The notes: a model not told the origin generated them from the letters alone. Numbered from the stretch's first letter, positions 24,161 to 36,225 are shown. The stretch: 64,000 nucleotides of DNA from Rotaria sp. Silwood1 (GCA_905250075.1 CAJNOP010000101.1:86570-150569); one strand, 5' to 3'. Translations and numbers: made by a program.

Positions 24161-25883
24161 CACGAGTTGATCATATCATAATAATCACAAATCATGCAAA
24201 TATTGAGATAGATGCTGCATGGATTTATCAATCTGTTGCCAGGTCGTAACCAAATTTTCTGCATTGTTGGTGAAAACCCATTTTTGACATACACAAGTTT
24301 CATTTTGCTACCATTTTTCAATTGACAAAAATATTTATGTACTAGCTTTTGTTGTTACCATTTTGCACTGCTTTTTATATTTGTTATGTATATTAAGTCT
24401 TCGCACATACAGTCATCACTATTCTACGTTCGATAATACTCGTATGAATTATTTTTCTTGTTGTCTCACTTGTATTGTTATGCATATATGAGTTACGTTA
24501 TCTATCACCTGCGAAAATATCAAAACTCTACTGGGTTCGACCTTTATTATGCCCGGAGAAGATCATCTTTTCATAAGATGTACAGCATAAAACAAGAAAT
24601 ATTTCATCAAAGATGAAGCATTGCTCAAAATTTTGCAATATATCTTGTGTAATATAAATTCCTTATAATAGATCTGTTGGATGAATTCGTTGAAGAAATT
24701 TCAAATGAGTATGAACAAGAAGGTCTAAGCCAACGAAGTAAAACAAAATATTCAGAACTGATAAACAAAATTTGGCTCCGTTGCTTCGACCTTGGAAATA
24801 TTATAAGATTATGATTAAAATATTCTTGTCGGCGCAAGATACAATCTAATGGAAGCTGATAAGAATATACAAGCTGTCATTTATTACCAATGAAGCATAG
24901 GTAAGTGGTGAGGTATACTTAAACCTTCTGAAGATCGTTTGGAGTGTAGTAAGCTCAATGTCAGATAATCAATATCAATAAAATTACTAAATATTCTCTG
25001 AATAATGCGCATAATAGGGATAATTAAATAATTATCATGTAAATATGTAAGTTAAATAAATATAAAACTCAAATCAAAATACCACTCTATAATTCATGGA
25101 ATATATTTCTCTACGAACTATTCTAGTAAAACAAATACATTGGTACCATGAACATGACAAAATGATAAAACAAGAAACAGAGAAAACAAGGTGAGGAAGA
25201 CACGGGAAAATTAGAAATAAGGTAGTGAAAATATATCTGATGAAACACTGTGGTATCATACGGTTTTCCTACTATAGAAAATTCTAAAAGACTAGCGTTT
25301 TAGATTGAATTGAGTTCACGATTTTATTTATGTTATTTTGCTTTTTTTGAATATCTTTTGATATGTTTTCAGCTTCAACACCCATATATTGAAAAGCCAT
25401 GTTAATCTGTAATTACCAGAACTTACGATAGTGACTGAATGTGAACGAGAAATAATGCCAGTCGAGAAAGAATTCTTGAATTTTTTATTTTCAGATCTTC
25501 TTACAACCAACTAATCTCGGTTTTGAGCATACATCATATTTCTTCACATATTGACTCGAATTGATATCGAGAACTTCTCTAATAAAGTGTTCTGAATATT
25601 CATGTGACTTGATCAAGTTGCTGTCCAACTCTCATATCTAAAACAAAATGTTCTCTGAACTGTGAGCAATATAAGGAAATAAAGTTTTTCATGTAAATAT
25701 TCTTTTATAGTGCAAATTACTGACCTATCTTGTTATACTCTATTAGAAAGCGATGATATTTATGATCACCAACTTATTCTTTTTATTAAAAAAGATGCTT
25801 GAGCAGTAATGTATCGTTTCTTTTTCTAGGAAAAATAAGGACTCGTTTGGTTAGAATCAGTAAAACGAAAAATAAAGAAGTCA
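24161..25883. other. Intergenic region
   Basis: Hydrophobic scraps of the dead receptor fade out by about 24480; the rest is AT-rich spacer with short frames lacking motifs. Confidence 0.4.
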
Positions 25884-26591
25884 TTATACAGGTTTATTTT
25901 TGACAGCTTCAAGTATAAGTTGCATCCATGTTACTGTTCCACTTTTTAGTTCTTCAAAATAATGATATGCATCATCTACTTGAGTCCATTCGCTAGAGCA
26001 TTTCTTGGGTGGTCTACCATTGCTATTGGCTTCTAGTTTTCGTCCTTCGAATCTCCACCAACAATTATTAAAAGCACAGCTTGATGGTTGAACATAATTT
26101 TTACATATCGGACAAACGGTTGTTGTATCATCACTATCGAGTAGAACATCAAATTTCTTATAACCAATAGGGATAATAACAATCTGATTGTAAGCTTCAC
26201 ATCGAGAATTGGTGCATTTGCCTTCAAGACATAAACCACATCTAGTTCTTCGCCAGCGTGGAGCTGTTCTAGACCATTCGCGTCGTTTTAAGCCTTGACT
26301 ATTGCTCACATCCATAAATCTCAATCCTAAAGAGCCGATGTCACGTATTTTCATATTGGAATATTCTACTTCGAGCCGAGATTCTTCTTCTATACCATAA
26401 GACGATAATGTTTGCTCATCTTCATCGAGTACATCTTTGTCAAAAGTAAACAACATGTTTTGGAAATCTTCTTCATTATCATCAGTCTTTTCACGAAGCT
26501 TTTGCTTAAGCTGTTTAACAGTAGTAGAGAGATCGACGTTGAATTCATAGGTTCGCACAATTCCAACGGATCTTTTAATGTATATCTTCAT
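25884..26591 (-). CDS. Ubiquitin-like protein with Cys-rich C-terminal domain
   Basis: Frame of 235 residues from the ATG at 26591; the frame stays open 96 nt further upstream, but that part is made by a neighbouring hairpin element and the ubiquitin-like fold starts right at this Met (MKIYIKRSVG). Residues 1-80 form a ubiquitin-like domain: TVKQLKQKLREKT is the helix and LDEDEQTLSSYGIEEESRLEVEY is the end of the fold (ubiquitin equivalent: L-x-D-x-x-T-L-x-x-Y). There is no C-terminal GlyGly, so it is a domain, not a conjugating modifier. Residues 110-205 carry cysteine pairs (CGLCLEGKC, C, then CPIC and AFNNCWWRFEGRK), a likely zinc-binding module that I recall from a widespread but poorly characterised eukaryotic family. 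No signal peptide. A role in ubiquitin signalling is inference only. Confidence 0.72.
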   Translation of the reverse strand: MKIYIKRSVGIVRTYEFNVDLSTTVKQLKQKLREKTDDNEEDFQNMLFTFDKDVLDEDEQTLSSYGIEEESRLEVEYSNMKIRDIGSLGLRFMDVSNSQGLKRREWSRTAPRWRRTRCGLCLEGKCTNSRCEAYNQIVIIPIGYKKFDVLLDSDDTTTVCPICKNYVQPSSCAFNNCWWRFEGRKLEANSNGRPPKKCSSEWTQVDDAYHYFEELKSGTVTWMQLILEAVKNKPV

Positions 26592-26621
26592 GAGAGCACT
26601 ATTTAAAAAGTTAGTGAAATA

Positions 26622-26947
26622 ACCCAAGTGAGCTAAAAAAGACGTGCGAGGGGTGCGCCGAGCCCTCGACCCATCGGAAAATGGCAAACCCAGGGGTCGA
26701 TTTGAAATTTCGATGGGTCCAAGGCTAGATGGTGAGTAACTTGATAGTTAGCAGAAGCATAGGATCGAAGTTTTCGTAATATGTATCGTGGTGCTATCTG
26801 GGACACGAGGTCTGCCCATCGGAATTTCAAATCGACCCCTGGGTTTGCCATTTTCCGATGGGTCGAGGGCTCGGCGATGGGTATCTTAGAAGACATCGAC
26901 GGTGGAAAATCGAGGGGTCGAAATGCCTATCGGATGGTCGGTTGGGA
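26622..26947. mobile_element. GC-rich hairpin element upstream of the ubiquitin-like gene
   Basis: Arms at 26656-26717 and 26815-26876 are reverse complements over 62 bp with about two mismatches, separated by a loop of about 97 bp. The segment is much richer in G and C than its surroundings and repeats TCGACCC/GGGTCGA and CCGATGGG. The outer left edge CCCAAGTGAGC (26622) resembles the CCCAAGTCAGC end of the element at 9660; the right edge GTCGGTTGGG (about 26938-26947) is a weaker match. The element begins only 30 nt upstream of the start codon of the ubiquitin-like gene, so it lies in that gene's leader or promoter. Confidence 0.6.
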
Positions 26948-29900
26948 ATTCATTCCTAAGAATTAACCCTTCTCCTTTGAATTTTGATAGAATATTTTAA
27001 TAACTACTTAAATATTGATTTGATCGAAATTACAAGAAAACGAGCTGGAGAAACTGCTTACAATTATTTTTTCAAAGTCAATCATCTGTACTAGATAAAA
27101 ATATTTTTATTTAAAATCAACTTACACTTTTGAGGTAAGATAATGCCGATGACCTTCACTTTATTTTGCGTACGATTTTTGAGAGGCGAATGATTGTCTA
27201 AAATTTATAACAATATTAAGCAGAATCAATACAGGTTTTTATACCTATGTCAAGTTTCTTTTAATTCTGTGTAAAATAGTTTTTTCTTTTATCGAATATT
27301 ATATCTCAGCTGTGTTATAGAGAACTCATCATTGGATCAACATAATTTTTTATTTAAACGTGTTTAGTCACTCATATATGAGAGGATAGGATGAATTACG
27401 GACAGAATGAAAAATGTTATTCGACAAATCTCGAAAAATATTAGTGTACTATTCATGGGTCGGACATACAAATTGGACTGTCAAAAGGAAATGCGCAATG
27501 AATATTTGTTGTTGTTAAGAAAAAATCTTACTTTACCTGTAGTGACTCAAGATAACTCACCGATTACGTAGAATGTTCGAGATTGGTTGTGAAAGAATGA
27601 CATTCTTTTTCTTCCGATTTTGTTTTTCTTTTTGTCTACATTGGTTGATTTGACAGCCACTCCATGAATATCATAAAAAAAAGCAGCTAGTGAAATGGTG
27701 AAAAAAAGAAAGAGCAAAGAGCTCCATTAGCAACATGGGGAATACGAGTAATTGTGTAATATGATGCATGAACTTGATGAAATATAATCAAAGCATTTAT
27801 CGTGATAATATGTCAAAAAATCAACTTTGTTTTAGTGAAGATTCTCATACGATCAGTGTTTCAACTATGGAAAAAAACCTCGGTTGCAACATTTTTAATA
27901 TGAGAAAATGCTTTGAAAAGATATTTTTTTCTAACATATTTTTCATTTTTCGAATTCCTAGAAACGTCGAAAATTTTTCTTATTGTCTCACTTTTTTTTC
28001 TCTTTACTGCTACAACAAAAGTATCTATCTTTTCGATGATCCAAGGTTTGTATTCAGTAATGAATAATTGAAAATATTCTCTTATTGGAGCACTGATCCT
28101 CGATACATATAGCGAAGCAAAAAACTTTGATTCACTTTTGTGTAGACTCTTTTGATTTTGTACAGCATTGTGTCGTCATTATATCGAAAATTGAGAGGCT
28201 GATTTGAAAAGAATCTCTCAACCGTCTCTTATTTTATGTACTTGCTAATATTTGCGTTTAGTCAAGCACGAAAAATACGAAAACAGCTTAATATTGTTTA
28301 TTTAACATACCACTCGAATGAGCTGCGAATATTTTCAATGTCTATGAAGGACTTTCTTTGAAAACAATAGAGTTGTTGCAAACTACTGAATTACTGTGAA
28401 AAATTGATGGTTTGAAACATAAGATCGTCACATAACGAGGCATGTCAATTATGTCAGTCGAATCATTTTCAATGATCATGAAAGATTTCGTCTAATGAAT
28501 CGTTTTGTTTATCGAGTACAATAGTAAAAACTTGGTTTCTAGAAGATAATCCATTCTCTGAAAAAAAGCCAATGTGAAAATTTCAAAATAGAGCTTATGA
28601 GAATCTCTTATCGGCATGATTACTCTGATAAATCTTGATCATTGAAAGTTGTTATTTACCACAACTTGTTCTCTTCCTTTGATTAATTGACTGAGGACAA
28701 CCTATCGACTAATATGAATACCTACTCAATTCATTGATCGACAACCATAAAATCTTTTCTCAGCGTCAATTTTGCAATTGGTTCTTACTTTTGACATGCG
28801 ACTATTTGCAATGTCTAATTGAATATTAAAAATATCTCTTTGACATGTGATCATAATATGATACACAATTTAATGCTGACAATGAATGAAATTTTTAATC
28901 GACATCAGTTGAATATTAACTCTGAATAGTTTCTGAGTCGTTTTTTTTTAGTGATTGCAATTCTATTTTTATAGAGCTCCGTCGTATTTTGATAACTTTA
29001 CTTTTTATCTCTCTCGACTAAAAGCAGTCTCACTGTGTGCTATGAGTGTATTGATCGACATTAATCAATTCTCGGCCTGGTAATTTATTTTTATTGATTT
29101 TCTATTTTTTTCATATAAATATTTACTATTATGTTCACCAGTTAGTATTCACAATTCTTAATTGGAAGTCAAAAGACTCCCTCTGTTTGTTATGTTTTTT
29201 AGAGGGTCGTCGGCAGACTACTTCGAAGAAACCATCAGTTTGTTGCACGAAAACAATTTAATCTAAGTTGGAATTCATTTTTCAAATCATATCTTCAAGC
29301 GTTTCAATCCATATTCATTCAACATGATTTCACACAAAAGTTGTTTCTATTCATTGACATCTAGGAAATAATTTGTCAGCTGTTTTCAGAGACTATCGCA
29401 ATATACTTTTATTTCATATGCATTCGCAGAACTACATGGCGGTTGTTTGGATCCAATCCTCGGTTCTTTGATTTATATCGGCATAATATTTATATATATA
29501 TTCAATATCTCAATGAGTTTTTTCATTGACTTGAGCTAGTATGCACCATAGTCAATTTATGGAACCCAATCGAATATGACATTAGGTTTTATGTTGAATT
29601 TGACACTCAAAAGGTGCCAATTTGTATTCACCACACCATGTTTAATTGATGGTGTGGATATGGAATATGGGTTGTGTTGTATGAGGTGTTATTGAGATAT
29701 GAGTTTGAGTGAATGCAGGCAGTTACTCAGCATTTACATGCCTCTTACGATATTCTTACCCAGTCACACATTCACACCATATACCTTCAATATTATTTAT
29801 TGCATTCTTTTTTATGAATGCCAAAATTAGCAAATAGTACGAATTCCTTAGGTAGTCCATTTTATCATTTTAGATAATGTCTTTCATGAGTGATCTATAA

Positions 29901-30246
29901 TCAAAACTCAATATATATATAATACGTTCATTTATACAATACCACTAACAAGATAGTCACGATGTTCAATTTCGAAAGTTCTTAATCAAGATCTATACAA
30001 TGAAGTGGAAGCCTGTTGATTTGGTCTTTAAATACTCAAATCAATTTGTTATTTGGTGACGAATATGTATTGATGAATTGTACTTTCTCCAGTACTCTAT
30101 TTATTTTGATCAAGTTTTCATTATACACATAGTATTAGATGATAAAGTTGAATAAGATTACTTCTAAAAGATATTGGCTAAGTCTCATATATGTCAGATG
30201 TCATAGATTTTATCAATAGACTTACCTGTTATGTATTCTCTACTTT
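26948..30246. other. Gene-poor region, 3.3 kb
   Basis: No frame with family motifs was found on either strand. A weak GT-rich/CA-rich stretch at about 29615-29780 (CACCACACC, ATGGTGTGGA, CACATTCACACC) may be a very degraded telomere-like block. Confidence 0.4.
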
Positions 30247-30594
30247 CTAATCATCAAACAATAGCATATGTTTATGTGTTTGATATTCTGTTTGCTGAAA
30301 ATGATTGATTGGAAAAATTTGTTGAACTTTTGCTGATAATGAACTATTTTGAATGTTCGTCTTTGAAGTCCATGAAAATGGAATTGTGATTACTTTTACT
30401 TTAGTTGTTTGCGAGGAAAATAATTTATTAAGCATGTTTTTTTTTAATATTTTTTTGTCTAAATGTATAACGCAAAATGTACTCATTCGAATAATCATCT
30501 TCGTATCTAGATAATCTATTAATTCGTAATAGAATTCATCAAGTGATAGCTTGAATACTGATATAGAACCAACGTATTTTCTGGATTCCAACAA
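30247..30594 (-). CDS. Short hypothetical protein, possible F-box remnant
   Basis: Frame of 115 residues. The segment KLSLDEFYYELIDYLDTK followed by MIIRMSTFC loosely resembles the start of an F-box (L-P-x-E-x-x-x-x-I-x-x-Y-L-D), a motif that joins proteins to SCF ubiquitin ligases and is expanded in rotifers. The rest is not recognised. It is short and isolated, and could equally be a chance frame or a dead fragment. Confidence 0.22.
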   Translation of the reverse strand: MLESRKYVGSISVFKLSLDEFYYELIDYLDTKMIIRMSTFCVIHLDKKILKKNMLNKLFSSQTTKVKVITIPFSWTSKTNIQNSSLSAKVQQIFPINHFQQTEYQTHKHMLLFDD

Positions 30595-30789
30595 GATTTA
30601 TTTGATATGAACGAGATAATTCGCCTGATTTGATTGGATGCATTAAATATCATTTTGGAAAAAAAAACTGATAATTCACGAAAGGGTATGTCAATTTTAG
30701 ATCTAAACTTCCAGCTAACAATTTTTTTTTCAAACTTTTAAATTCACAGATTCAAAAAGCACTAATAAAAATTTCAACTAAATATGAAG

Positions 30790-31683
30790 TACAATGGTGA
30801 CAAAAAGTTTCGTGACACTGCTGACTTGTATTTTTGTTCCGTCGTTTTCCAAGTAAAAGTGGTACGATCGAAAAGAGCATATAACATTGAATAGAACTGA
30901 TTTCTTTTTTATTCTGAAATTGTAAAATATAGGCATCTTTTTAAAGGGTCTTTTATGTGGAAATCTGGGATATTTACTAAAAAAGTGGTTGATAGCTCAC
31001 GATGAGCAATGAGAAATAGATCCTCTTTTATCTTCATCTTATAGAGCTGCTTGAGTTCTACAAAATGAGACGTTTTGCGTCCGTATCGTGTGTACTATAA
31101 ATGAATTATTCAACCTCGTAGAATAAGCTGGTTTTATTGACATGTTCAAGCAAAAGTAGTTTCAATATATTGAAATTACGAAAGCGTCTACTACAAATTC
31201 GAATGACTCATTTATATTACATATGACACGAGTGCCAAACATCTCATCCTGTGGAACTCAAGCAGCTCTACAAGACAACGTTAGAAGAGAATCTATTTCT
31301 AATTGTTCTTAGTGAACTACCAACAATGTTTTAGTAAATACTCGGAATTGCCAGATAAAAGCCCCTTTCGAAAAAATTGCGTACAGTCTGGGATTTCAGA
31401 ACTAGAAAGAATCAGGTATACTCAATATTCTATGCTCTTTTCAATCGCACCACTTTTAGTTGAAAAACGACGGAATAAAAATAGAAGTCGAGAGTGCCAC
31501 GAAACTAATTGCCACTAGAGACATTTCGCTCAGTGCCATTCGCGAACCAAAAGTGATAATATGTGTTTAACTCACTGATATATGAAATTTTAGGAATTAA
31601 GAATACGAAACTTATGCATCATCCCTATTGTAAATTTTGAAAGAAGGTCACTCGACTGTCGCGAACTTTTTACCACCGCTGTA
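30790..31683. mobile_element. Tc1/mariner-like non-autonomous element with nested inverted ends
   Basis: The left end TACAATGGTGACAAAAAGTT (30790) is mirrored at the right end (AACTTTTTACCACCGCTGTA, ending 31683); both ends are flanked by TA, as expected for Tc1/mariner insertion. A second, longer mirror copy of the left arm lies inside at about 31415-31517: the strings CCGTCGTTTTyCAAsTAAAA and AAAAGAGCATA appear in inverted order. Further in, the string GAGCTGCTTGAGTTC (about 31044) is mirrored by GAACTCAAGCAGCTC (about 31255). So the 894-bp unit folds on itself at several levels. No transposase frame remains. Confidence 0.65.
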
Positions 31684-31834
31684 CTTTGTCGATTCGATTA
31701 AGAAAAAACTAAAGTTTATAAGATTTTGTTGTGCAATGAAATAACGTCTACTCAGACCAAAAACATGAGTAGCTAGACAAAGCATGATAGAGTTATATGA
31801 TACACCTGATAGCGGTTAAATCATAGAAAAATAA

Positions 31835-31890
31835 GGTGGGGTGTAGGTGTGGGTGCAGACAAAATCTTCACACCTAAAAACACAACCATT
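31835..31890. repeat. Degenerate telomere-like block
   Basis: GGTGGGGTGTAGGTGTGGGTG (near 31835-31855), then a short spacer and a CA-rich stretch CTTCACACC..CACAACC. The G-rich half comes first and the C-rich half second, as in the larger blocks at 35443 and 62128. Confidence 0.5.
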
Positions 31891-32396
31891 CGCATGATCC
31901 TATCTAACCAGCTAAGATTTTCGATACGATTGATAAGACCATATTCGAATTGATTGACGTCAATATTCTGTAATTAAATGGATCGATTTCATTCATAGGA
32001 CTAAGGTCGAATAACATTGCAAAGAGATTATTTCATTTTTTTTTACTTTCGTCATGATAGTGTTAACAATTCATTTTGAGTGTGCTATGCGAAACAAGCA
32101 TATGTCACCATACTATTAGTAGCACTTAGTAAGAATCAATATTCGAATATATATATATATATCCTCTGACCAAATCAAATGATACAGCTTAGCTTTCCAA
32201 TTTACTCTCCATATTTATACAACAAGTGTATCGTTTGCTTCTCTAACTACTTTTCACTTTCAAATATAAGGTGTACAACTATTTTTTGAGTGACTTTCAA
32301 TGGAAACATCATAGAGACATGCGCTTTTCACTATTCAACAGATAAGATCCGAAGCTATTGAAGTAAGTCAATATTTGATTGATCAAAAATAGACTA

Positions 32397-32537
32397 TCAG
32401 GTGAGTCTTTGATGGAAATTTTTCAAAACGATATTTTAAAGCTGTTTTATTTTCGATTTAGACTTTGAATACGATTGATTGATAGAAAAATAGCTTCAAA
32501 ATATCGTTTTGAAGCTTTTCGTCAAGAACTTACCTGA
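32397..32537. repeat. Long hairpin (inverted repeat)
   Basis: Arms 32397-32446 and 32488-32537 are reverse complements over about 50 bp with roughly 80-90 percent match (shared core CAAAACGATATTTTrAAGCT), separated by about 40 nt. The outer ends read TCAGGTRAGT and ACTTACCTGA. No gene overlaps it. Confidence 0.75.
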
Positions 32538-34279
32538 TTGGTCAACAGATGACTAATCGAATTTTGATATAGTGCGATGATCCCGAATCTTCTCTCTTGA
32601 TTGATGAAACCTAAAGGACTCTATGATGTTTCTATCAAAATTTATTTAGAAAGAAATGGAACACATTATATTTTGCAATGAATAGTATTTCGAAGATTTC
32701 ACCATGAAAAATGAGGGATGGCTGAGAAAACAGCATACACTATTGCAGTATATATACACGATGTAAGTGCAAAAGTTCTTACCAAAATTTGTGCAATACA
32801 TGACCAGCTGGAAGTTCGTTTCGTTCAGAGATTACAATGCGTTGCTCTCAGAAAACTGGAAAACCATGTAATGCCTTTCGAGTGTCGAAAAAGTAGATCG
32901 AGATATAGTAGATCATTGTGAAATTGAAAATACCATACATTATTACTGTCAAGTCCAGTATAGACACTTTTCCTTGCTATATCCCATCGTTTTCGTTATA
33001 AATATGATGGTTAATGACAGTAATGTAGAGACAATAATGGACAAATAAGCTGTGGTGCGCGTTTTGCTTGTAGAAGTTACAGTTATATAGGACATTAGTT
33101 CGAGTGCACAAATCTGTTAATATTGTCGATTTGTTACGAAAACGAAGTGCAGTTACTTGTAGAGACTGGAATCTTTCTTTTTTTTTTTATCTTCACAATG
33201 AATATATCTTCTTTTTATTTTCGGTTAGAGAAAGAGTTGTATTCTTACGAATATCACTTCGCTCTAATATATGATAAACTCATTGAAAATAAAAACAAAT
33301 GCATTTTTTTAAAATATTTTTCTAAATTTTCGTTGACATTTTAATCATTACTATTAATTTTAAATTAGACAATCTTTATTCTTCTAATACACCACTGCAT
33401 GTACAGCATCTCTTGATATCTATTAAAAATATATGATTGCTTTTTTATCGTATGATTGTGTAAGAATTTCCAAGCATGCAATAGGTTATCCAATCTTTCT
33501 TAGGTAACTCTTTCAGAATTAGATAAATTATTAAAATACGCATGAGTTCATCCGCATGCTTCGAAAATCATAAACTTGCCGGAATGTAAAAAAGGATAGT
33601 CCCATAGATCTCTATGCTCTCTAGATTTTAACCGTACATAAGTTCCACAGCTGAGTGAGGACTATAGCCGGCTAGAGCTGGCCACCGAATTTGATTTCTA
33701 GATTTCTGCTTCCAAGTGCCTACTAGTTTCTCTAGTTTTCCGGCCCGAAATGGTCCACGTTCCTTGGCCTGGAAAGATACTGAGTTTACACTTCAGTACT
33801 ACTAGCCATGTAATGACTCTGGAAAAATCATCAACATCTATTCGTCTTGGATCACCCGTCCGATAGTGTGCTGACTACGTTGTGACATACATCAGCTCTT
33901 GTAATCATTTAGTATGTATGTGGAGCTCAAACAACTGCGCGCAAGAGTTCTGAGTGTGACCGACTTTTTGTTCAAGGCTACAGTTAGTCATCGTTGTAGG
34001 AAAGATATCAGATTATTGAATTTACCACTCGCTACTGTCCCGTACTGCAATTCTTACTGTAATTTCTAACAAGAAAATTGGAAACATTACACAAAAATTG
34101 CAGCAGCGTGAACAGAAATAGTTTGCTTTCAATTTACAGTGTATATTCTGGCATGTGTGCATACATTTTGTTATAAACATAGCCAGAGAATATTTTCATT
34201 TTTCAATCTAAATTTTTAATATCAACATCCATATACAATTCATATTGATAATATTGTCATATTTTTAGACATTAACAGT

Positions 34280-35290
34280 ATGATTCAAATACCAATATTA
34301 TTCTTTTATTTTTCATGTTTCTTAAACAATAATTTCGTCGAAAGTGTTCAACCATATTTTCCTTCACAAGTCACATTTTCTATCCTTAATAATAATGGTG
34401 GTGAAACTATTATGGCAATCGATGATGTCAATCAAAAAGCGTATCAAACATATACACCGCGAGGATCAGAGCAACGATATAATTTTGTTATGCAACATTT
34501 TCCATATACCATACCGAATTCACCTGAATCGAAGCATTATGTTGAATTGACAACATCAAATACATCGAATAGTTGTTATTATGGTACATATTGGAAATAT
34601 GGTGTTGGTACATACACTTCATTTCCATCTCATTGGTACTATAATATGACTACATTCAAAATTGGAAATTATATAAAATTTGAATATCCAATGATACATT
34701 CGTCTAATCATACACAAGAAAATGAAGATTATTGGTATGCAAATGAAATGTGTGATGTCGATCCTGATCAACAACATCCATGTGAAGAGATTTATTTTAT
34801 TAAAAATACCGATATACCTTTACGAACAACACGTGTTGTTCGTCATGGGTGGATTGTTGTTCAAGAGGTAACGAAATACAGAATAATATCGACTGGCAAA
34901 CCTGACGATCGTCTTTTTGATATGATTCCAAAAGACTGGGCATACAATTGTAAAGACACATCGTTAGGTCTTTTATACTATCCACAAACATCGAAAATCA
35001 CTTTGAATCAAAGTTCATCAGTACAAATTTGGCTTATTAGTCCACCCCATCGAATATATGGTAATGATACAGTCATTGTTGAATGGCAACCTGACGGTAG
35101 TTCCGAATGTAAGAATTGTGTAACATGGACACCCGAACGTTTGTATTTCAATTCGGTGAATTTTGAAACACGACAAGAACTTTCTATAACTCGTGTTAAA
35201 AATGGAGGCAAACAACGTCTTATTCCAGTACTTCATGGTGGTGGATACGAAACAGTTTTTACTGGTGTCTACCCAATTTATATTGAATAG
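34280..35290 (+). CDS. Secreted protein with Calx-beta-like C-terminal repeat
   Basis: Single-exon frame of 336 residues starting with a signal peptide (MIQIPILFFYFSCFLNNNF, cleaved around residue 22). Several N-x-S/T sites and scattered cysteines (CYYGTYW, CDVDPDQQHPCEE, CKNCVTW) fit an extracellular protein. The last 90 residues, from KITLNQSSSVQIWL to the end, follow the pattern of Calx-beta-like or invasin-type beta-sandwich repeats: polar strand, long loop, VTWTPERLYFNSVNF, then a Q-x-L-x-I strand. The N-terminal 230 residues are rich in Y, W and P and are not recognised. An intron acceptor-like TTTTTAG sits 12 nt before the ATG, suggesting a leader intron. There are no internal stops. 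Function unknown; adhesion or matrix binding is inference from the fold alone. Confidence 0.68.
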   Translation: MIQIPILFFYFSCFLNNNFVESVQPYFPSQVTFSILNNNGGETIMAIDDVNQKAYQTYTPRGSEQRYNFVMQHFPYTIPNSPESKHYVELTTSNTSNSCYYGTYWKYGVGTYTSFPSHWYYNMTTFKIGNYIKFEYPMIHSSNHTQENEDYWYANEMCDVDPDQQHPCEEIYFIKNTDIPLRTTRVVRHGWIVVQEVTKYRIISTGKPDDRLFDMIPKDWAYNCKDTSLGLLYYPQTSKITLNQSSSVQIWLISPPHRIYGNDTVIVEWQPDGSSECKNCVTWTPERLYFNSVNFETRQELSITRVKNGGKQRLIPVLHGGGYETVFTGVYPIYIE

Positions 35291-35442
35291 ATCTTGTTCG
35301 AGATTTTTTTCTCTCTTTGAGATCATTTATTAAAATTGCAAACATGCATCTACATATGCTTTTGAATACTGCACTTTCGAAAGTATATTCATATCTACAG
35401 TTACTTCGACTAAATGGCATCATTCCATATGCTTTTGTCTTT

Positions 35443-35565
35443 TGTGGGGTGTGGGTGTGTGGGGTGTGAGTGTGGGTGTGTGAGTGTGGTGGGTGTGGGG
35501 GTGTGGGGGTGAGTGTTGAGCTCTCGTAAAACAAGATGCTCATAGACACACTCACACCCACACCC
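35443..35565. repeat. Inverted telomere-like block with shared core
   Basis: A G-rich half made of TGTGGG/GTGTGG units (35443-35512) is followed by a 30-nt unique core (35513-35542) and then a C-rich half (CACACTCACACCCACACCC). The core contains GAGCTCTCGTAAAACAAGAT; its reverse complement recurs at 62177-62206 with one difference. TGTGGG is the telomeric unit I recall for Adineta, so this is an interstitial, inverted arrangement. Confidence 0.8.
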
Positions 35566-35894
35566 GAAATATTACGTCTAAAGCGGAACTTCATCTGGGG
35601 AGTTCCCTCATCTGTGCATAGTCCAATTCTTTCATAACGTGTATTTACTCATATATTATGGATATTTGTTAGTTCTCTTCGCACTGTTATTACAGCCGAT
35701 AGGTTTCTGAAGTACTTCCTTTGCAACTCACTTGACTGTACATAATTATCAAACATATTTCTGTATAAATAGAGACATTCTAAATAGTCTCAATTTAGAG
35801 AAAAGCAAAGTCTCAAGAAGAAAGGATAGTCTATCTTGTATGCGTATATATCCTACGCCCAATGCAATCCATACTAGACTTAAGACAGGTCAAA

Positions 35895-36225
35895 CTCATA
35901 AGTTCCGATGAACTGCTCAAAAGAGCTGACCTGTACCAATAGTGCTTACGATGGGAACTCATCTCCGACAACAGTTCTTTTGGTGAGAACTACTCACCAC
36001 CAACAGGTCTTTTGATAGGAACTGAGTTGCTCCATAAAGTGTTTTTCTTTTATTGGGCAAATTTTGATATAATGAAACAACATTTTTCTGTTTTGAGAAC
36101 TTTTTGCTCTGAAACAGAATAGTTTTGTTCTGTTTATGGGAAAAACATCTTTTTTGGGTAGTCCAGCTCCCATTAAGAGAACTATTGGCACAGTTCTCAA
36201 GATCGGAACTTATATGGAACTGTTC
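35895..36225. repeat. Probable foldback element rich in GGAACT
   Basis: ATAAGTTCCGATGAACTG on the left is mirrored by AACTTAT with GATCGGAACT on the right; CCAATAGT and ATGGGA strings inside recur in mirrored order. Arms are diverged, so the limits are approximate. It lies between the Calx-beta-like gene and the NHL gene. Confidence 0.4.

Larger units (their letters stand above)
31684..34279. other. Gene-poor region
   Basis: 2.6 kb without a recognisable gene. It holds a short telomere-like block (31835) and a strong hairpin (32397). From 33620 to 33960 base composition is less AT-rich than the surroundings but I see no RNA or protein signature there. A TTTTTAG acceptor-like string just before 34280 may end a leader intron. 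Confidence 0.4.

Noticed and set aside
27768-28067. Plus-strand 99-residue frame rich in F, N and S
   Set aside because: No motif or homologous pattern; composition typical of chance frames in this DNA.
33620-33960. Less AT-rich patch, considered as 5S rRNA or tRNA
   Set aside because: CACCCGTCCGATAGT is only a loose match to 5S rRNA and no cloverleaf or internal promoter boxes could be placed.
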